Below are positions 16,724 through 26,067 of a stretch of 64,000 nt of DNA, piece by piece. The notes under the pieces were generated by a model. That model searched no databases, was not told the origin of the DNA, and worked only from the letters and a program-made list of their open reading frames with translations. The translations under genes and the position numbers were made by a program. The first letter of the stretch is position 1. The number at the start of each line of letters is the position of its first letter. The stretch is from Curtobacterium sp. 'Ferrero' (GTDB lineage Bacteria > Actinomycetota > Actinomycetes > Actinomycetales > Microbacteriaceae), in the NCBI RefSeq assembly GCF_002412165.1, contig NZ_NXIA01000007.1, positions 37,622 through 101,621 of the forward strand. The letters are read 5' to 3'.

Positions 16724-19226
16724 CGGCCGAACATAGCACCGGGTAGGACAGTTCCTGGCGTCTGGGGACCGCGTGACCCGCCGGGAGGACGACGCGGAAC
16801 GTCGCTCGCTCTCCCGGCAGCAGGCTGACCAGTCCGCGGTTGACACCCGCCGACGGGGCGATCCGGTCCACCTGCAGGAAGAGGTCTCGGACCAGGGCGT
16901 TCGCGGTGACGGTGACCGCGAATCCGTCAGCAGTGTCCTGCACCGACACCTCGACGGAGTCAGCAGTGGACCCGAGGGGTGGCGCGTCGTCCTCGTCGGA
17001 CCAGAGCCACGTCCGCAGCGGTTCGCCGCCCGATCGGGGATGACCCGACGCGACGAGCACGCTCGCCCCGGGGTCGGACGCGACCGAGGCGGGGACGGGG
17101 AGGGCGGACAGCCCGCGGGACGGTACGGAGACGGGCACGCTCGCGGTTCCCAGCACCTCCCCGGTCGCCACGTCCCACCGCTCGAACTGCACGTCGCCCA
17201 CCCACGGGCGGTCCTGGTCGGCATGGACGGACAGTGTGGGTACGCCGTCGCGATCGGGACGCAGCACCATCGCCACCGGGGCGTACGCCTCTCGCAGCGC
17301 GTACCAGAGCGGCTTCCGGACACCGGCGTGGTCCACCGCCGCCCACGACACCACCGGCCAGTCGTCGTTGAGCTGCCAGACGACGGCTCCGGAGCAGCGC
17401 GGATGGTCGGCACGGAACCCCTCGACCGCGAACCGGACCGCCCGGGCCTGGTTGAGCTGCGTCGCCCAGTGCCAGTCCTCGACCGTCGTCGGCCGAGGGA
17501 AGTGCCCATCGAGGCCGCGCTCGAGCTTGCCGTTGCCGTCGTCGGCCTTCTGGTGCACGAGCATCTGCGGTCCGTCGGGTCGGAGCGGCTCGTCGTGCAC
17601 GACCGCGGTGAGGGTCGACCAGGCCGGCGGGCCCTGGAAGCCGAACTCCGAGGCGAACCGAGGCCGGTGCTCGGCGTAGGCGGTCCAGTCACGCTCGTTC
17701 CACACGTCCCAGATGTGCATCGTCCCGTGGCGTGGGTCGTTCGGGTGCGCGTACTCCAGGAACGAGTACGGGCTGCCCGGCGAGTACGGTCGCGTCGGGT
17801 CGAGTTCGGCCACGATGGCCGGAAGGAGGCCGCGGTAGTAGCCATCGCCCCACGAACGGCCCACGAGTGCCGGCGCCCAGCCCCACTCCACGTACGCCCA
17901 GATGTTCTCGTTGCACCCGTTCCAGAGCACCAGCGACGGGTGACCGGACAGCCGGGTCACCGCTTCCCGGGCCTCGGCCTCGACCTCGCTGCGGAGCGGT
18001 TCCTCCTCGCTGTAGGCGGCACAGGCGAAGGGGAAGTCCTGCCAGACGAGGATCCCGTGCTCGTCGCACACATCGTAGAAGTCTTCGGACTCATAGGTTC
18101 CCCCGCCCCAGACCCGCAGGAGGTTCATGCCCGCATCGACCGCGTCGCCGACGGCCTTCCGGTACCGCTCGCGAGTCATCCGGGTGAGCAGCGCGTCGCC
18201 CGGGATCCAGTTCGCTCCCTTGACCCAGATCGGGACGTCGTTCACGAGGATCCGGAACGGTGAGCCGTCCGCGTCGGGCGTCGTGTCGAGGCGCGTCGTG
18301 CGGAACCCCACGCGACCCGTCCACGAGACGTCGTCGACCTCCACCGAGACCTCGTACAGGCGCTGCGCTCCGTGTCCGCGGGGCCACCAGAGCTCGACGG
18401 CGTCCGTCGTCACGGTCACCGTGGTCTCGATCGACCCGGGCGGTACGGTCCCCGCGCTGGTCGTCCCGGCGACCGTGACGCGGACGGGCAGGTCGGTGTC
18501 CCGATCGGCACGCTCCACGGTGACGTGCGCGGTCAGGACGCCGTGACCGTCGACGACGTCGACCAGGGGCCGGACGCTCGCGATGCGGACGCCGGACCAC
18601 GACTCCAGGGCGATCGGACGCCAGATGCCGGAGCTCGACAGGTCGATCCCCCAGTCCCAGCCGAAGTCGCTCGCGCGCTTCCGGATCGCGTTGAACGGGT
18701 GGTGCATGACCCGGGGTCGGTGCCCCAGCAGTTCCTCTTGCTCACGGGCGTACTCGATGGGCGAACGCAGGTCGACGACGAGTTCGTTCGGTCCGGGCAC
18801 GAGGACGTCACGGACGTCGAACCGGTACGAGCGGTGCTGGTTCGCGGTGGTCGCCACCACGGTGCCGTTGAGGGTGACGGTCGCGGCCGTGTCGAGTCCT
18901 TCGGCGACCAGGTCGTGACGGACCGCCGCGGCCAGGTCCGCTGCGGAGAGCTCGAAGGAGCGTCGGTACTGCCAGTCGCAGTACCCGATCCACGCAGTCG
19001 TCTGCTCGTTGTCCGCATCGAACGGGTCCGGCACGAGTCCGGCCGCGAGCAGGTCCACGTGGACCTCGCTCGGCACGGTTGCCGGGATGCCGTCGGACAG
19101 CGCGGTCCGGAGCTCCGCGGGGATCGGGCCGGTCGTCGCGTGCAGGGTCCAGCCCGTCCCGCCGAGGTCGGTGCGTCGCGGCGCCAGGACCTCGGTGGAC
19201 GGTGTCGGGAGGGTCGTGGTGCTCAC
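16698..19226 (-). CDS. Beta-mannosidase, glycoside hydrolase family 2
   Basis: The 842-residue protein has the GH2 order: jelly-roll sugar-binding domain (about 20-210, with the SDFGWDWG motif near 186-193), Ig-like domain (about 215-325), catalytic barrel (about 330-640) and C-terminal beta domains. The acid/base is Glu440 in LVLWNGCNENIW and the nucleophile is Glu527 in RFASEFGFQ. Both motifs are those of beta-mannosidase rather than beta-galactosidase or glucuronidase. No signal peptide, so it cleaves imported beta-mannosides in the cytosol. Its start overlaps the upstream ATPase gene by four bases, tying it to Opp system 2. Substrates could be mannan oligosaccharides or N-glycan core fragments. 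Confidence 0.92.
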   Translation of the reverse strand: MSTTTLPTPSTEVLAPRRTDLGGTGWTLHATTGPIPAELRTALSDGIPATVPSEVHVDLLAAGLVPDPFDADNEQTTAWIGYCDWQYRRSFELSAADLAAAVRHDLVAEGLDTAATVTLNGTVVATTANQHRSYRFDVRDVLVPGPNELVVDLRSPIEYAREQEELLGHRPRVMHHPFNAIRKRASDFGWDWGIDLSSSGIWRPIALESWSGVRIASVRPLVDVVDGHGVLTAHVTVERADRDTDLPVRVTVAGTTSAGTVPPGSIETTVTVTTDAVELWWPRGHGAQRLYEVSVEVDDVSWTGRVGFRTTRLDTTPDADGSPFRILVNDVPIWVKGANWIPGDALLTRMTRERYRKAVGDAVDAGMNLLRVWGGGTYESEDFYDVCDEHGILVWQDFPFACAAYSEEEPLRSEVEAEAREAVTRLSGHPSLVLWNGCNENIWAYVEWGWAPALVGRSWGDGYYRGLLPAIVAELDPTRPYSPGSPYSFLEYAHPNDPRHGTMHIWDVWNERDWTAYAEHRPRFASEFGFQGPPAWSTLTAVVHDEPLRPDGPQMLVHQKADDGNGKLERGLDGHFPRPTTVEDWHWATQLNQARAVRFAVEGFRADHPRCSGAVVWQLNDDWPVVSWAAVDHAGVRKPLWYALREAYAPVAMVLRPDRDGVPTLSVHADQDRPWVGDVQFERWDVATGEVLGTASVPVSVPSRGLSALPVPASVASDPGASVLVASGHPRSGGEPLRTWLWSDEDDAPPLGSTADSVEVSVQDTADGFAVTVTANALVRDLFLQVDRIAPSAGVNRGLVSLLPGERATFRVVLPAGHAVPRRQELSYPVLCSAGDLVARRE

Positions 19227-20020
19227 GATGCGAGCCTCTTCTCGGGGTTGGGAGCCGCCTCGGCGAGGAGCTTGGTGTACTCGTGGGTCGGGTTCAGGAT
19301 GACGTCGTCCGCCGGACCCCGTTCGACGACGACGCCGCGGTACATCACGAGGATGTCGTCGGAGAAGTGCCGGGCGGTTGCGAGGTCGTGGGTGATGTAG
19401 AGGACACCCAGGTCCTCCTCGCGCTGCAGGTCGGCGAGGAGGTTCAGCACGCCGAGCCGGATCGACACGTCGAGCATCGACACCGGCTCGTCGGCGATGA
19501 GGATCCTCGGTCCGGGCGCAAGCGCCCTGGCGATCGCGACGCGCTGTCGTTGCCCGCCGGAGAGCTCGTGCGGACGCCGCTCGGCGATGTCGTCGGCGGG
19601 GGTGAGGCGGACGCGTTCGAGCAGCCGACGCACCTGCGTTCGCTCGTCGTCACGCGACCGGACCTTGCCGTGCAACCGCAGCGGCCGGGCGAGGTGGTGC
19701 CCGATCGTGTGGAACGGGTTGAGCGACGCGAACGGATCCTGGAACACCATCTGTACCGCACTCCGGTAGGACCGCAGCCCGGCCCCGTGCCGGTGGACGG
19801 GCTCGTCGTCGAGCAGGACGGTGCCGCGCGTCGGCCGTTCGAGCTGGAGGAGCAGCTTCGCGATGGTCGACTTGCCGCTGCCCGACTGACCGACCAGGGC
19901 CGTCGTGCGCCCGGCCTCGATCGTGAACGAGACGTCGTCGACGGCGAGGAGGGTCCGTGTGCGGCGGCCGTCGCGGATGCGGTACTCCTTGCTGACCGAC
20001 CGGAACTCGAGTGCGCTCAT
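19223..20020 (-). CDS. Opp-type ABC importer ATPase (DppF/OppF type), system 2
   Basis: The 265-residue ATPase contains Walker A GQSGSGKS near residues 39-46, Q-loop VQMVFQDPFASLNP, signature LSGGQRQRVAIARAL and Walker B ILIADEPVSMLD. The Ser-Met in DEPVSMLD replaces the usual Thr/Ser-Ala, a small variant also seen in sugar-linked Opp ATPases. It forms a heterodimer with the 20017-20928 product. Four-base overlaps link it to the gene before and to the beta-mannosidase after. Confidence 0.9.
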   Translation of the reverse strand: MSALEFRSVSKEYRIRDGRRTRTLLAVDDVSFTIEAGRTTALVGQSGSGKSTIAKLLLQLERPTRGTVLLDDEPVHRHGAGLRSYRSAVQMVFQDPFASLNPFHTIGHHLARPLRLHGKVRSRDDERTQVRRLLERVRLTPADDIAERRPHELSGGQRQRVAIARALAPGPRILIADEPVSMLDVSIRLGVLNLLADLQREEDLGVLYITHDLATARHFSDDILVMYRGVVVERGPADDVILNPTHEYTKLLAEAAPNPEKRLAS

Positions 20021-20928
20021 GCGTCGTCCTCCTCGTGCAGGGCGCGGGCGGCGTGACCGCTTCGGATGAAGTCGCCCCGTGAGCCGGTGAGGCTCGGGAA
20101 CGACGCGAGCAGCTGCTTGGTGTAGTCGTCGCGCGGCTGCGTGTAGACCTGTACCGCGTCGCCGAGCTCGACGATCCTGCCGTGGCGCATGACGGCGATG
20201 CGATCGCTGATCTCGAGCAGCAACGGCAGGTCGTGGGTGATGAAGACGACGGCGAAGCCGAGCTCCGCGCGCAGCCGGGTGATCTCGCGCAGGATCTCGC
20301 GCTGGACGACGACGTCGAGCGCGGTCGTCGGCTCGTCCATGATCATCACCTGCGGGTCGAGCGCCATCGCCATCGCGATCATCACCCGCTGACGCATGCC
20401 GCCGGAGAGCTCGTGTGCGTACGAGCCGAGTCGGTCACGGTCGACGCCGACCCGCTCCAACAGGTCGCCGGCTCGGGTCCGGCGCTCCTGCCGGGACATC
20501 TCGGGCCGGTGCGTCCGGAAGACGTCCTCGAGTTGTGATCGGACGGAGACGACGGGGTTCAGCGAGTTCATCGCGCCCTGGAACACCATCGAGATCCGGT
20601 CCCACCGGAACGCGCGGAGGTCCTCACCTTCGAGCAGGCCGAGGTCGACGTCGACGCCCTCGCGGGAATGGAAGACAGCACGCCCGGAGACGACCTTCGC
20701 CGGCGGCTTCAGCAGCCGGTTGATGCCGTAGGCAAGAGTGGACTTGCCGCAGCCGCTCTCTCCCGCGAGGCCGAGGACCTCGCCGCGCCCGAGCGTCAGG
20801 CTGACGTCGCGGACGGCGTGGGTCACCTGCTCGCCGAGGTAGTCGACGCTGAAGTGCTCGATGCTGAGGACCGGATCGGCCTCGTGGCGCGGCACCCGTC
20901 CGGTGTCGGATGGGGCAGTGGTCGTCAT
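20017..20928 (-). CDS. Opp-type ABC importer ATPase (DppD/OppD type), system 2
   Basis: The 303-residue ATPase has Walker A GESGCGKSTLAYGINRLL near residues 58-75, Q-loop SMVFQGAMNSLNPVVSV, signature LSGGMRQRVMIAMAM and Walker B VMIMDEPTTALDVVVQ. The C-terminal extension beyond residue 260 (LASFPSLTGSRGDF) is the OppD-type region. It overlaps the genes on both sides by four bases. Confidence 0.9.
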   Translation of the reverse strand: MTTTAPSDTGRVPRHEADPVLSIEHFSVDYLGEQVTHAVRDVSLTLGRGEVLGLAGESGCGKSTLAYGINRLLKPPAKVVSGRAVFHSREGVDVDLGLLEGEDLRAFRWDRISMVFQGAMNSLNPVVSVRSQLEDVFRTHRPEMSRQERRTRAGDLLERVGVDRDRLGSYAHELSGGMRQRVMIAMAMALDPQVMIMDEPTTALDVVVQREILREITRLRAELGFAVVFITHDLPLLLEISDRIAVMRHGRIVELGDAVQVYTQPRDDYTKQLLASFPSLTGSRGDFIRSGHAARALHEEDDA

Positions 20929-21944
20929 CGGTCCTCCTGGTGCTGACGGGACGGCGTGGGGTTCGCGACCGTTGCGGTACGGGTGTCGCCCGCGAGGAGG
21001 TCGCGCTCGATCGCACGGGCCTCACGACGGCCCATGACCCACCTGCGCCGCTGCGACCGCGTCGACGCCCGCAGCTTCGGGTCGATCACCTCGTCGATCG
21101 AGAAGTTGATGAGGGACAGGGCCGCACCGAACAAGGCGATCATGAGTCCCGGCGGCACGAACCACCACCACGCCCCGAGCCGGAGTGCGAGGCCGTTCTG
21201 CGCGTAGAAGAGCATCGTGCCCCACGTGAGCGAACCGGAGGCACCGAGCCCCAGGAACGAGAGACCCGCTTCGCCGAGGATCGCGAAGATGATCGCGAAG
21301 ACGAACTGCGACGCGAGCACCGGGACCAGGTTCGGCAGGATCTCGACGATCAGGATGCGCCAGGTGCGCTCGCCCGAGACGCGGGACGCCGCGACGTAGT
21401 CCCGACCGCGCAGGCTGAGGGTGACACTGCGGAGCACCCGCGCGCTGCCGGCCCAGCTCGTGATCGCCAGCACGCCCGCGATGAGCAGCAGTCCCTTGTC
21501 CGGGACGTAGCTCGAGATGATGATGACCAGTGGCAGGCCCGGGATGACGAGCACGACGTTCGTGAACAGGGAGAACCCCTCGTCGACCCATCCGCCGATG
21601 TACGCGCCGACGATCCCGAAGAACGCCGAGGCGATCGTCGCGAGGACCCCGACGACGACCCCGATCACGAGGGAGCCGCGCGTGGCGTTCGCGAGCTGCG
21701 CGAGGACGTCCTGCCCGGTCTGCGTCGTGCCCAGGAGGTGCGATGCCGAGGGCCCTGCGAGGCCGACGTCACTGACGCTGTTCGGGTTGCCGACGAACAG
21801 CGGTCCGAGTGCACCGAAGAGGACGATGACGACCGCGATCGTCGCTCCGGTCACGAGCTTCGGCGTCGGGGTCGGCAGGATCCGGCGCCGACGGGGTCCG
21901 CCCGCCGCCGGCACCGCCGGGTCGAGCGCTGTGGTGATGGCCAT
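20925..21944 (-). CDS. Opp-type ABC importer permease (DppC/OppC type), system 2
   Basis: The 339-residue product has one early helix (residues about 32-52), the DppC motif HLLGTTQTGQDVLAQLANATRGSLVIG and five further helices with the coupling loop VAASRVSGERTWRILIVEILPNLVPV. The end INFSIDEVIDPKLRASTR is typical. It lies ten bases downstream of the partner permease and overlaps the following ATPase gene by four bases. Confidence 0.9.
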   Translation of the reverse strand: MAITTALDPAVPAAGGPRRRRILPTPTPKLVTGATIAVVIVLFGALGPLFVGNPNSVSDVGLAGPSASHLLGTTQTGQDVLAQLANATRGSLVIGVVVGVLATIASAFFGIVGAYIGGWVDEGFSLFTNVVLVIPGLPLVIIISSYVPDKGLLLIAGVLAITSWAGSARVLRSVTLSLRGRDYVAASRVSGERTWRILIVEILPNLVPVLASQFVFAIIFAILGEAGLSFLGLGASGSLTWGTMLFYAQNGLALRLGAWWWFVPPGLMIALFGAALSLINFSIDEVIDPKLRASTRSQRRRWVMGRREARAIERDLLAGDTRTATVANPTPSRQHQEDR

Positions 21945-21954
21945 GGGAGTCCTC

Positions 21955-22944
21955 CTAGACCCGTGCCCGGGTGCGGGGGTCGATGATCGCGTAGAGCAGG
22001 TCGACGAGCAGGTTCGCGCCGAGCACGGACACGGTGATGACGAGGAAGATCCCCTGCATGAGGGCGTAGTCGTTGCCCTGGACAGCGGTCAGGAGCGCCG
22101 ACCCGATGCCGGGGTACGAGAACACCTGTTCCGTGACGATCGAGCCCGCGACCACGAAGCCGAGCGAGATGGCGAAGCCGGACACCGATGGCAGGACCGC
22201 GTTCCTCGCGGCGTAGACCGTCCGGACGCGGCGGGGGTGCAGGCCCTTCGCCTCTGCCGTCAGGATGTAGTCCTCCGACAGGGTCGACACCATCATGTTG
22301 CGCATCCCGAGCATCCACCCGCCGATCGACGAGATGACGATCGTGAGGGCCGGCAGCGTTCCGTAGTACAGGACGCTCCCCACGAAGTCGGCCGTCGGTC
22401 CGGGCTGTGTCCCGTACACGTCGTAGCCGCCGTTGAGCGGGAACACCGGGAGGACGCTCGCGAACAGGTACAGCAGGATGAGCGCCAGCCAGAAGTAGGG
22501 CACCGACTGGAACATCGTGGTCACCGGGATGACACTGTCCAGCCACGAGCCGCGCTTCCAGCCGGCCAGTTGACCGAGGAGTATCCCGACCAGGAACGAG
22601 ATGACCGTCGCGATGCCGATCAGCCCGACCGTCCAGGGCAGGGTCTGGCCGATGATCTGCGTCACGGACGCCGGGAAGTACGTGACGCTCACCCCGAGGT
22701 CGCCGTGGAACAGGTTCCCGAGGTAGTCCAGGTACTGCCGCCAGAGCGGTTCGTTGGTGTCGGCACCGAGGAGCAGCTCGATCGCACGCCGGGTCGCCGG
22801 ACTGACCGGCCCTTTCGCCGACAGCTTCGAGATGAGGATGTCGACCGGGTTGCCCGGCATCCATCTCGGGATGAAGAAGTTCAGCGTCAGGGCTGCCCAG
22901 AGCGCCACGACGTAGAAGGCCGCTTTCTGCAGGATGTACCGCAT
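21955..22944 (-). CDS. Opp-type ABC importer permease (DppB/OppB type), system 2
   Basis: The 329-residue product begins MRYILQKAAFYVVALWAALTLNFFIPRWMPGNP, the DppB N-terminal helix with its conserved RxxPGxP-like turn, has a periplasmic insert (about 35-95) and five more helices with the coupling loop LTAEAKGLHPRRVRTVYAARNAVLPS. It ends YAIIDPRTRARV. It is the second gene of the operon, 33 bases after the binding protein. Confidence 0.9.
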   Translation of the reverse strand: MRYILQKAAFYVVALWAALTLNFFIPRWMPGNPVDILISKLSAKGPVSPATRRAIELLLGADTNEPLWRQYLDYLGNLFHGDLGVSVTYFPASVTQIIGQTLPWTVGLIGIATVISFLVGILLGQLAGWKRGSWLDSVIPVTTMFQSVPYFWLALILLYLFASVLPVFPLNGGYDVYGTQPGPTADFVGSVLYYGTLPALTIVISSIGGWMLGMRNMMVSTLSEDYILTAEAKGLHPRRVRTVYAARNAVLPSVSGFAISLGFVVAGSIVTEQVFSYPGIGSALLTAVQGNDYALMQGIFLVITVSVLGANLLVDLLYAIIDPRTRARV

Positions 22945-22977
22945 CGGATGCCGTTCTGCTCCTCGGTGCCGGTCCGG

Positions 22978-24666
22978 CTACTTCGCCGGCTTCAGGTTCT
23001 TCAGGACGATGCCGTTGTCCCACGACTTCCACGACGCGGGGAACGCGTACTTGTCGTCGTTGGTCGGCCAGCCCGTCGCCCGCGAGGTGTTGAACTCCGT
23101 CAGCGTGGAGTTGACGTAGATCGGGATGTACGGCAGGTCTCGGACGATCTGCTCCTGGACGGTGGCGTACTGCTCGCGCTGCACGGACTCGTCGTTCGTC
23201 GCTGCAGCGGTGGTCAGCGCCTTGTCGACGGTGGCGTTCGAGTAGCGGGCGAAGTTGCCGCCGGAGGGTGCAGCGGTGCCGACCTTCGCGGTGTTCTTCG
23301 ACGAGTAGCGCGGGTTGTACGTGTAGAACGGGTTCGACGACGCACCGAGCCCGATCGAGTCCATCGTGAGCTGGAAGTCGCCCTTGGTCTCGTTGTTGCT
23401 CCACTCGTTGTACGAGAGCTGGTTCGACTTGAGTTCGATCCCGACCTTCTTCAGCTCCGTCTGCATGACCTGGATCGCGGAGATGTAGTCGCTGTAGCCC
23501 GCGACGACCTGCACCGTCATGCTCAGACGCTGGCCGTCCTTCTCCAGGATCCCGTCGCTGCCCTTCGTCCAACCGGCATCGGCGAGCGTGGTGGTCGCAC
23601 CCGAGGTGTCCGCCTCCTGTGGTGCGGTCCGGTCCTCGCTCTTCGCGATCCACTGCTCGTCGCGGTCCGGCAGGAGCATGGTCGGCGATGCCTCGGCTGC
23701 GAACCCTCCCCCGGCGAGCTTGTTCAGCTGTGTCCGGTCGATCGCCTGGTAGATCGCCCGGCGGACGGCCGGATCAGTCTGCGGTCCCGTGCACCCGAGA
23801 TCGGCGTTCGAGCACGCGAACAGCGACGTCGTGAGGGCGGGCGTGTTCACGTAGGACAGTTCCTTGTGGTTCGCGAGGAGCTGCTTCAGGTTCGGCAGGA
23901 ACGAGCTCATCCAGTCGACCTTCCCGGACAGCAGCGCGGCGCTGGCCGCGTCGGCGTTCGAGAGCGAGATGTAGCGCACCGTGTCGATCGCGGGCTTCCC
24001 GGGCTGCCAGTACTTCGTGTTCTTCGTGAGCACGTAGCTCTGCGCGTTGAAGGACTGGAGCTTGTACGGGCCGGTACCGACCGGGTTCGCGTTGATCGTG
24101 GTGGTCGGGTCCTTGACCTTCGACCAGATGTGCTCCGGGACGATCGCCTGGTTCCCGAGGATCTGCGGCTCCTGGGTGAAGGACTTCTCGGGGAAGGTCA
24201 GGACGACGGTGTCCGAGTTCGTCGCCTTCGCCGTCGCGTTCAGCCCGCTGGTGTTCAGGGCGGGTGTGTCGTGGATCAGGTTGAACGTGAACGCGACGTC
24301 CGAGGCGCTGAACGGCTTGCCGTCGGTCCAGGTGACGTCCTTGCGGGTCGTGATCGTGAGCTGCGTCCCCGCGTCGTTCCACGAGAACCCGGTGGCGAGC
24401 TCCGGTTGCGGCTTCGACGTCGATGCGAGGTTGTAGTAGTACAGCGGCTCGTAGATGACGCCCTGCGTGGGCTGCAGCATGCTCGGCGAGAACGGGTTCC
24501 AGTTCTCGGCGATGGTCCCCGTCGCGCCGTTGAACACGGTGATGCTCGAGGTTCCGGCACCGGAGGACGTGGAGGAGCACCCGCTGAGCGCGAGTGCTGT
24601 GATCGTGGCGAGTCCGGCAGCGACGGCCGTCAGACGACGTCGGCGACGGGCGGTGGTGAAGAGCAT
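22978..24666 (-). CDS. Extracellular solute-binding lipoprotein, family 5, of the beta-mannosidase operon
   Basis: The 562-residue protein has a lipoprotein signal after the start MLFTTARRRRRLTAVAAG, with lipobox LSGC, and an SBP_bac_5 fold: ENWNPFSPSMLQPTQGVIYEPLYYYN, TSFSWNDAGTQLTITTRKDVTWTDGKPFSASDVAFTF-type segments, and the C-terminal lobe VQEQIVRDLPYIPIYVNSTL. An ATG 22 codons upstream is in frame but would spoil the signal peptide. As the ligand-binding subunit of an importer ending in beta-mannosidase, it most likely binds a mannose-containing oligosaccharide; this is inferred from context. Confidence 0.87.
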   Translation of the reverse strand: MLFTTARRRRRLTAVAAGLATITALALSGCSSTSSGAGTSSITVFNGATGTIAENWNPFSPSMLQPTQGVIYEPLYYYNLASTSKPQPELATGFSWNDAGTQLTITTRKDVTWTDGKPFSASDVAFTFNLIHDTPALNTSGLNATAKATNSDTVVLTFPEKSFTQEPQILGNQAIVPEHIWSKVKDPTTTINANPVGTGPYKLQSFNAQSYVLTKNTKYWQPGKPAIDTVRYISLSNADAASAALLSGKVDWMSSFLPNLKQLLANHKELSYVNTPALTTSLFACSNADLGCTGPQTDPAVRRAIYQAIDRTQLNKLAGGGFAAEASPTMLLPDRDEQWIAKSEDRTAPQEADTSGATTTLADAGWTKGSDGILEKDGQRLSMTVQVVAGYSDYISAIQVMQTELKKVGIELKSNQLSYNEWSNNETKGDFQLTMDSIGLGASSNPFYTYNPRYSSKNTAKVGTAAPSGGNFARYSNATVDKALTTAAATNDESVQREQYATVQEQIVRDLPYIPIYVNSTLTEFNTSRATGWPTNDDKYAFPASWKSWDNGIVLKNLKPAK

Positions 24667-24737
24667 CCTTGACCTTTCATCCAGGTCGACACGTCGGTGT
24701 GCCGATCCGTCGGCCCATAGAAGACCGCGCACGCACT

Positions 24738-24766
24738 TTCTTAGTCGACTTAATCAAGCGGGTCAA
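24738..24766 (-). promoter_or_regulatory. Promoter and possible ROK operator of Opp system 2
   Basis: On the minus strand TTGACC (24766-24761) and TAAGAA (24743-24738) are separated by 17 bases. The spacer is AT-rich against a GC-rich background and ends in AGTCGACT (24743-24750), a perfect 8-base palindrome overlapping the -10. That is where the divergent ROK regulator would be expected to bind. Confidence 0.55.
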
Positions 24767-24818
24767 GATAGTTTCGCGATTCGTCCGTCCGGAGTCGACG
24801 CACGGCTGGCCGATCGCC

Positions 24819-24824
24819 TAGGTT
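24819..24824 (+). promoter_or_regulatory. Leaderless -10 box for the ROK gene
   Basis: TAGGTT ends six bases before the ATG at 24831; no ribosome-binding site fits in the gap. This supports a leaderless start at that ATG. Confidence 0.45.
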
Positions 24825-24830
24825 CATCCC

Positions 24831-26015
24831 ATGACCCCACCCCCGCGCACGTCGTCCAGGGGCCTGCTGCTCGATCTCGTCCGTTCGGCCGGCCCGATCA
24901 CGCGGGTCGAACTCGCCGAACGCACCGGGTTGACCCAGGCAACGGTCTCGACGACCGTCCGAGCGCTGATCAACGAGGGGCTCGTCGTCGAGACCGGGCG
25001 GTCCGAGTCGACCGGAGGGAAGCCGCGCACCTGGTTGGAGATCAACCCTGCGTCACGGCTCGGCATCGGCGTCCACCTCGGCGAGGGGAGCGTCAGCTAC
25101 GTGGTGGCGAACCTCGGCGGTGAACTCGTCGGTCGGCTTCGGACGCAGGGAATCGCGCAGCAGGAACCCGCAGAGGCCACCCACCGGATCGCTCGTGAGC
25201 TCATCGGTCTGCTGGACGACCTCGACGTCCCGCGCTCAGCGGTCGTCGGCATCGGCATCGCTGCGCCCGGGCCCATCGATCGGACGCTCGGATCGATCGG
25301 ACCGTCACCACACCTCCCCGGCTGGGACGGGTTCGGGGTGCGCGACGCGATGGAGGCCGCGACCGGGATCCCGTGCGAACTCGAGAACGACGCGACCGCG
25401 GCGGCCCTGAGCGAGTACTGGCTCGGCGCGACCGACGACCACCGGTCGTACGCGACCGTGTACATGGACGCCGGGATCGGCGCGGGTATCGTGGTCGACG
25501 GCACCGTGTACCGCGGCGTGAGTTCGAACGTCGGCGAGATCGGTCACGTGACCGTCGACCCCGGCGCCGGTCTGTGTCGGTGCGGCAACGTCGGCTGTCT
25601 CGAACTCGTCGCCGCCCCGGCAGCCGTGGTCGCGGCCGTGGGTGGACGCTCCGGCGACCCGACCCGGGCGATGGGCAGCATCGCCCGGGCCGCGGTTGCC
25701 GGTCCAGGTCCGGCCCGCGCCGCGATCGAGCGGAGTGCACAGGCGATCGGTTCGGCGGTCGTGACCCTCGTGAACCTGTTCGACGTCGACCTCGTCGTCC
25801 TCGCCGGGGCCGGGTTCACCGACGCCGCCGTGGACTACGTCCGCGAGATCGAGCGTGCGTTGCAGACCCGGGCCCTCGCTCGCCGCGTCCACCCGACGGC
25901 GGTCCGTGTCAGTGTGAACGGTCAAGATGCGGCCGTGATCGGTGCCGCCACCGCCGTGCTGCAGGAGCGGCTGTCGCCGAGACGGCTCACCATGGTGGCG
26001 CTGAGCGGGACCTGA
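24831..26015 (+). CDS. ROK-family transcriptional regulator
   Basis: The 394-residue protein has an N-terminal winged helix (LLLDLVRSAGPITRVELAERTGLTQATVSTTVRALINEGLV, about 10-55), then a ROK kinase-fold sensor. IGIAAPGPID near residue 141, the sugar-binding YMDAGIGAGIVVDGTVYRG segment and the zinc motif GHVTVDPGAGLCRCGNVGCLE (about 236-256) are all present. The HxCxCGxxGCxE zinc ligands are intact. It is divergent from the beta-mannosidase/Opp operon and is its likely repressor, relieved by a sugar or sugar phosphate. Confidence 0.88.
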   Translation: MTPPPRTSSRGLLLDLVRSAGPITRVELAERTGLTQATVSTTVRALINEGLVVETGRSESTGGKPRTWLEINPASRLGIGVHLGEGSVSYVVANLGGELVGRLRTQGIAQQEPAEATHRIARELIGLLDDLDVPRSAVVGIGIAAPGPIDRTLGSIGPSPHLPGWDGFGVRDAMEAATGIPCELENDATAAALSEYWLGATDDHRSYATVYMDAGIGAGIVVDGTVYRGVSSNVGEIGHVTVDPGAGLCRCGNVGCLELVAAPAAVVAAVGGRSGDPTRAMGSIARAAVAGPGPARAAIERSAQAIGSAVVTLVNLFDVDLVVLAGAGFTDAAVDYVREIERALQTRALARRVHPTAVRVSVNGQDAAVIGAATAVLQERLSPRRLTMVALSGT

Positions 26016-26067
26016 CGCGAACGGGAGGCACGGGGTGCGTCCGTCAGCACGGAACGTCAGCGGGTGG

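Noticed and set aside
16724..17845. Upstream extension of the LacI-like frame that might have held the missing HTH
   Set aside because: The translated extension has no helix-turn-helix motif, is Arg/Ser/Thr-rich, and lies over the catalytic part of the beta-mannosidase gene on the same strand.
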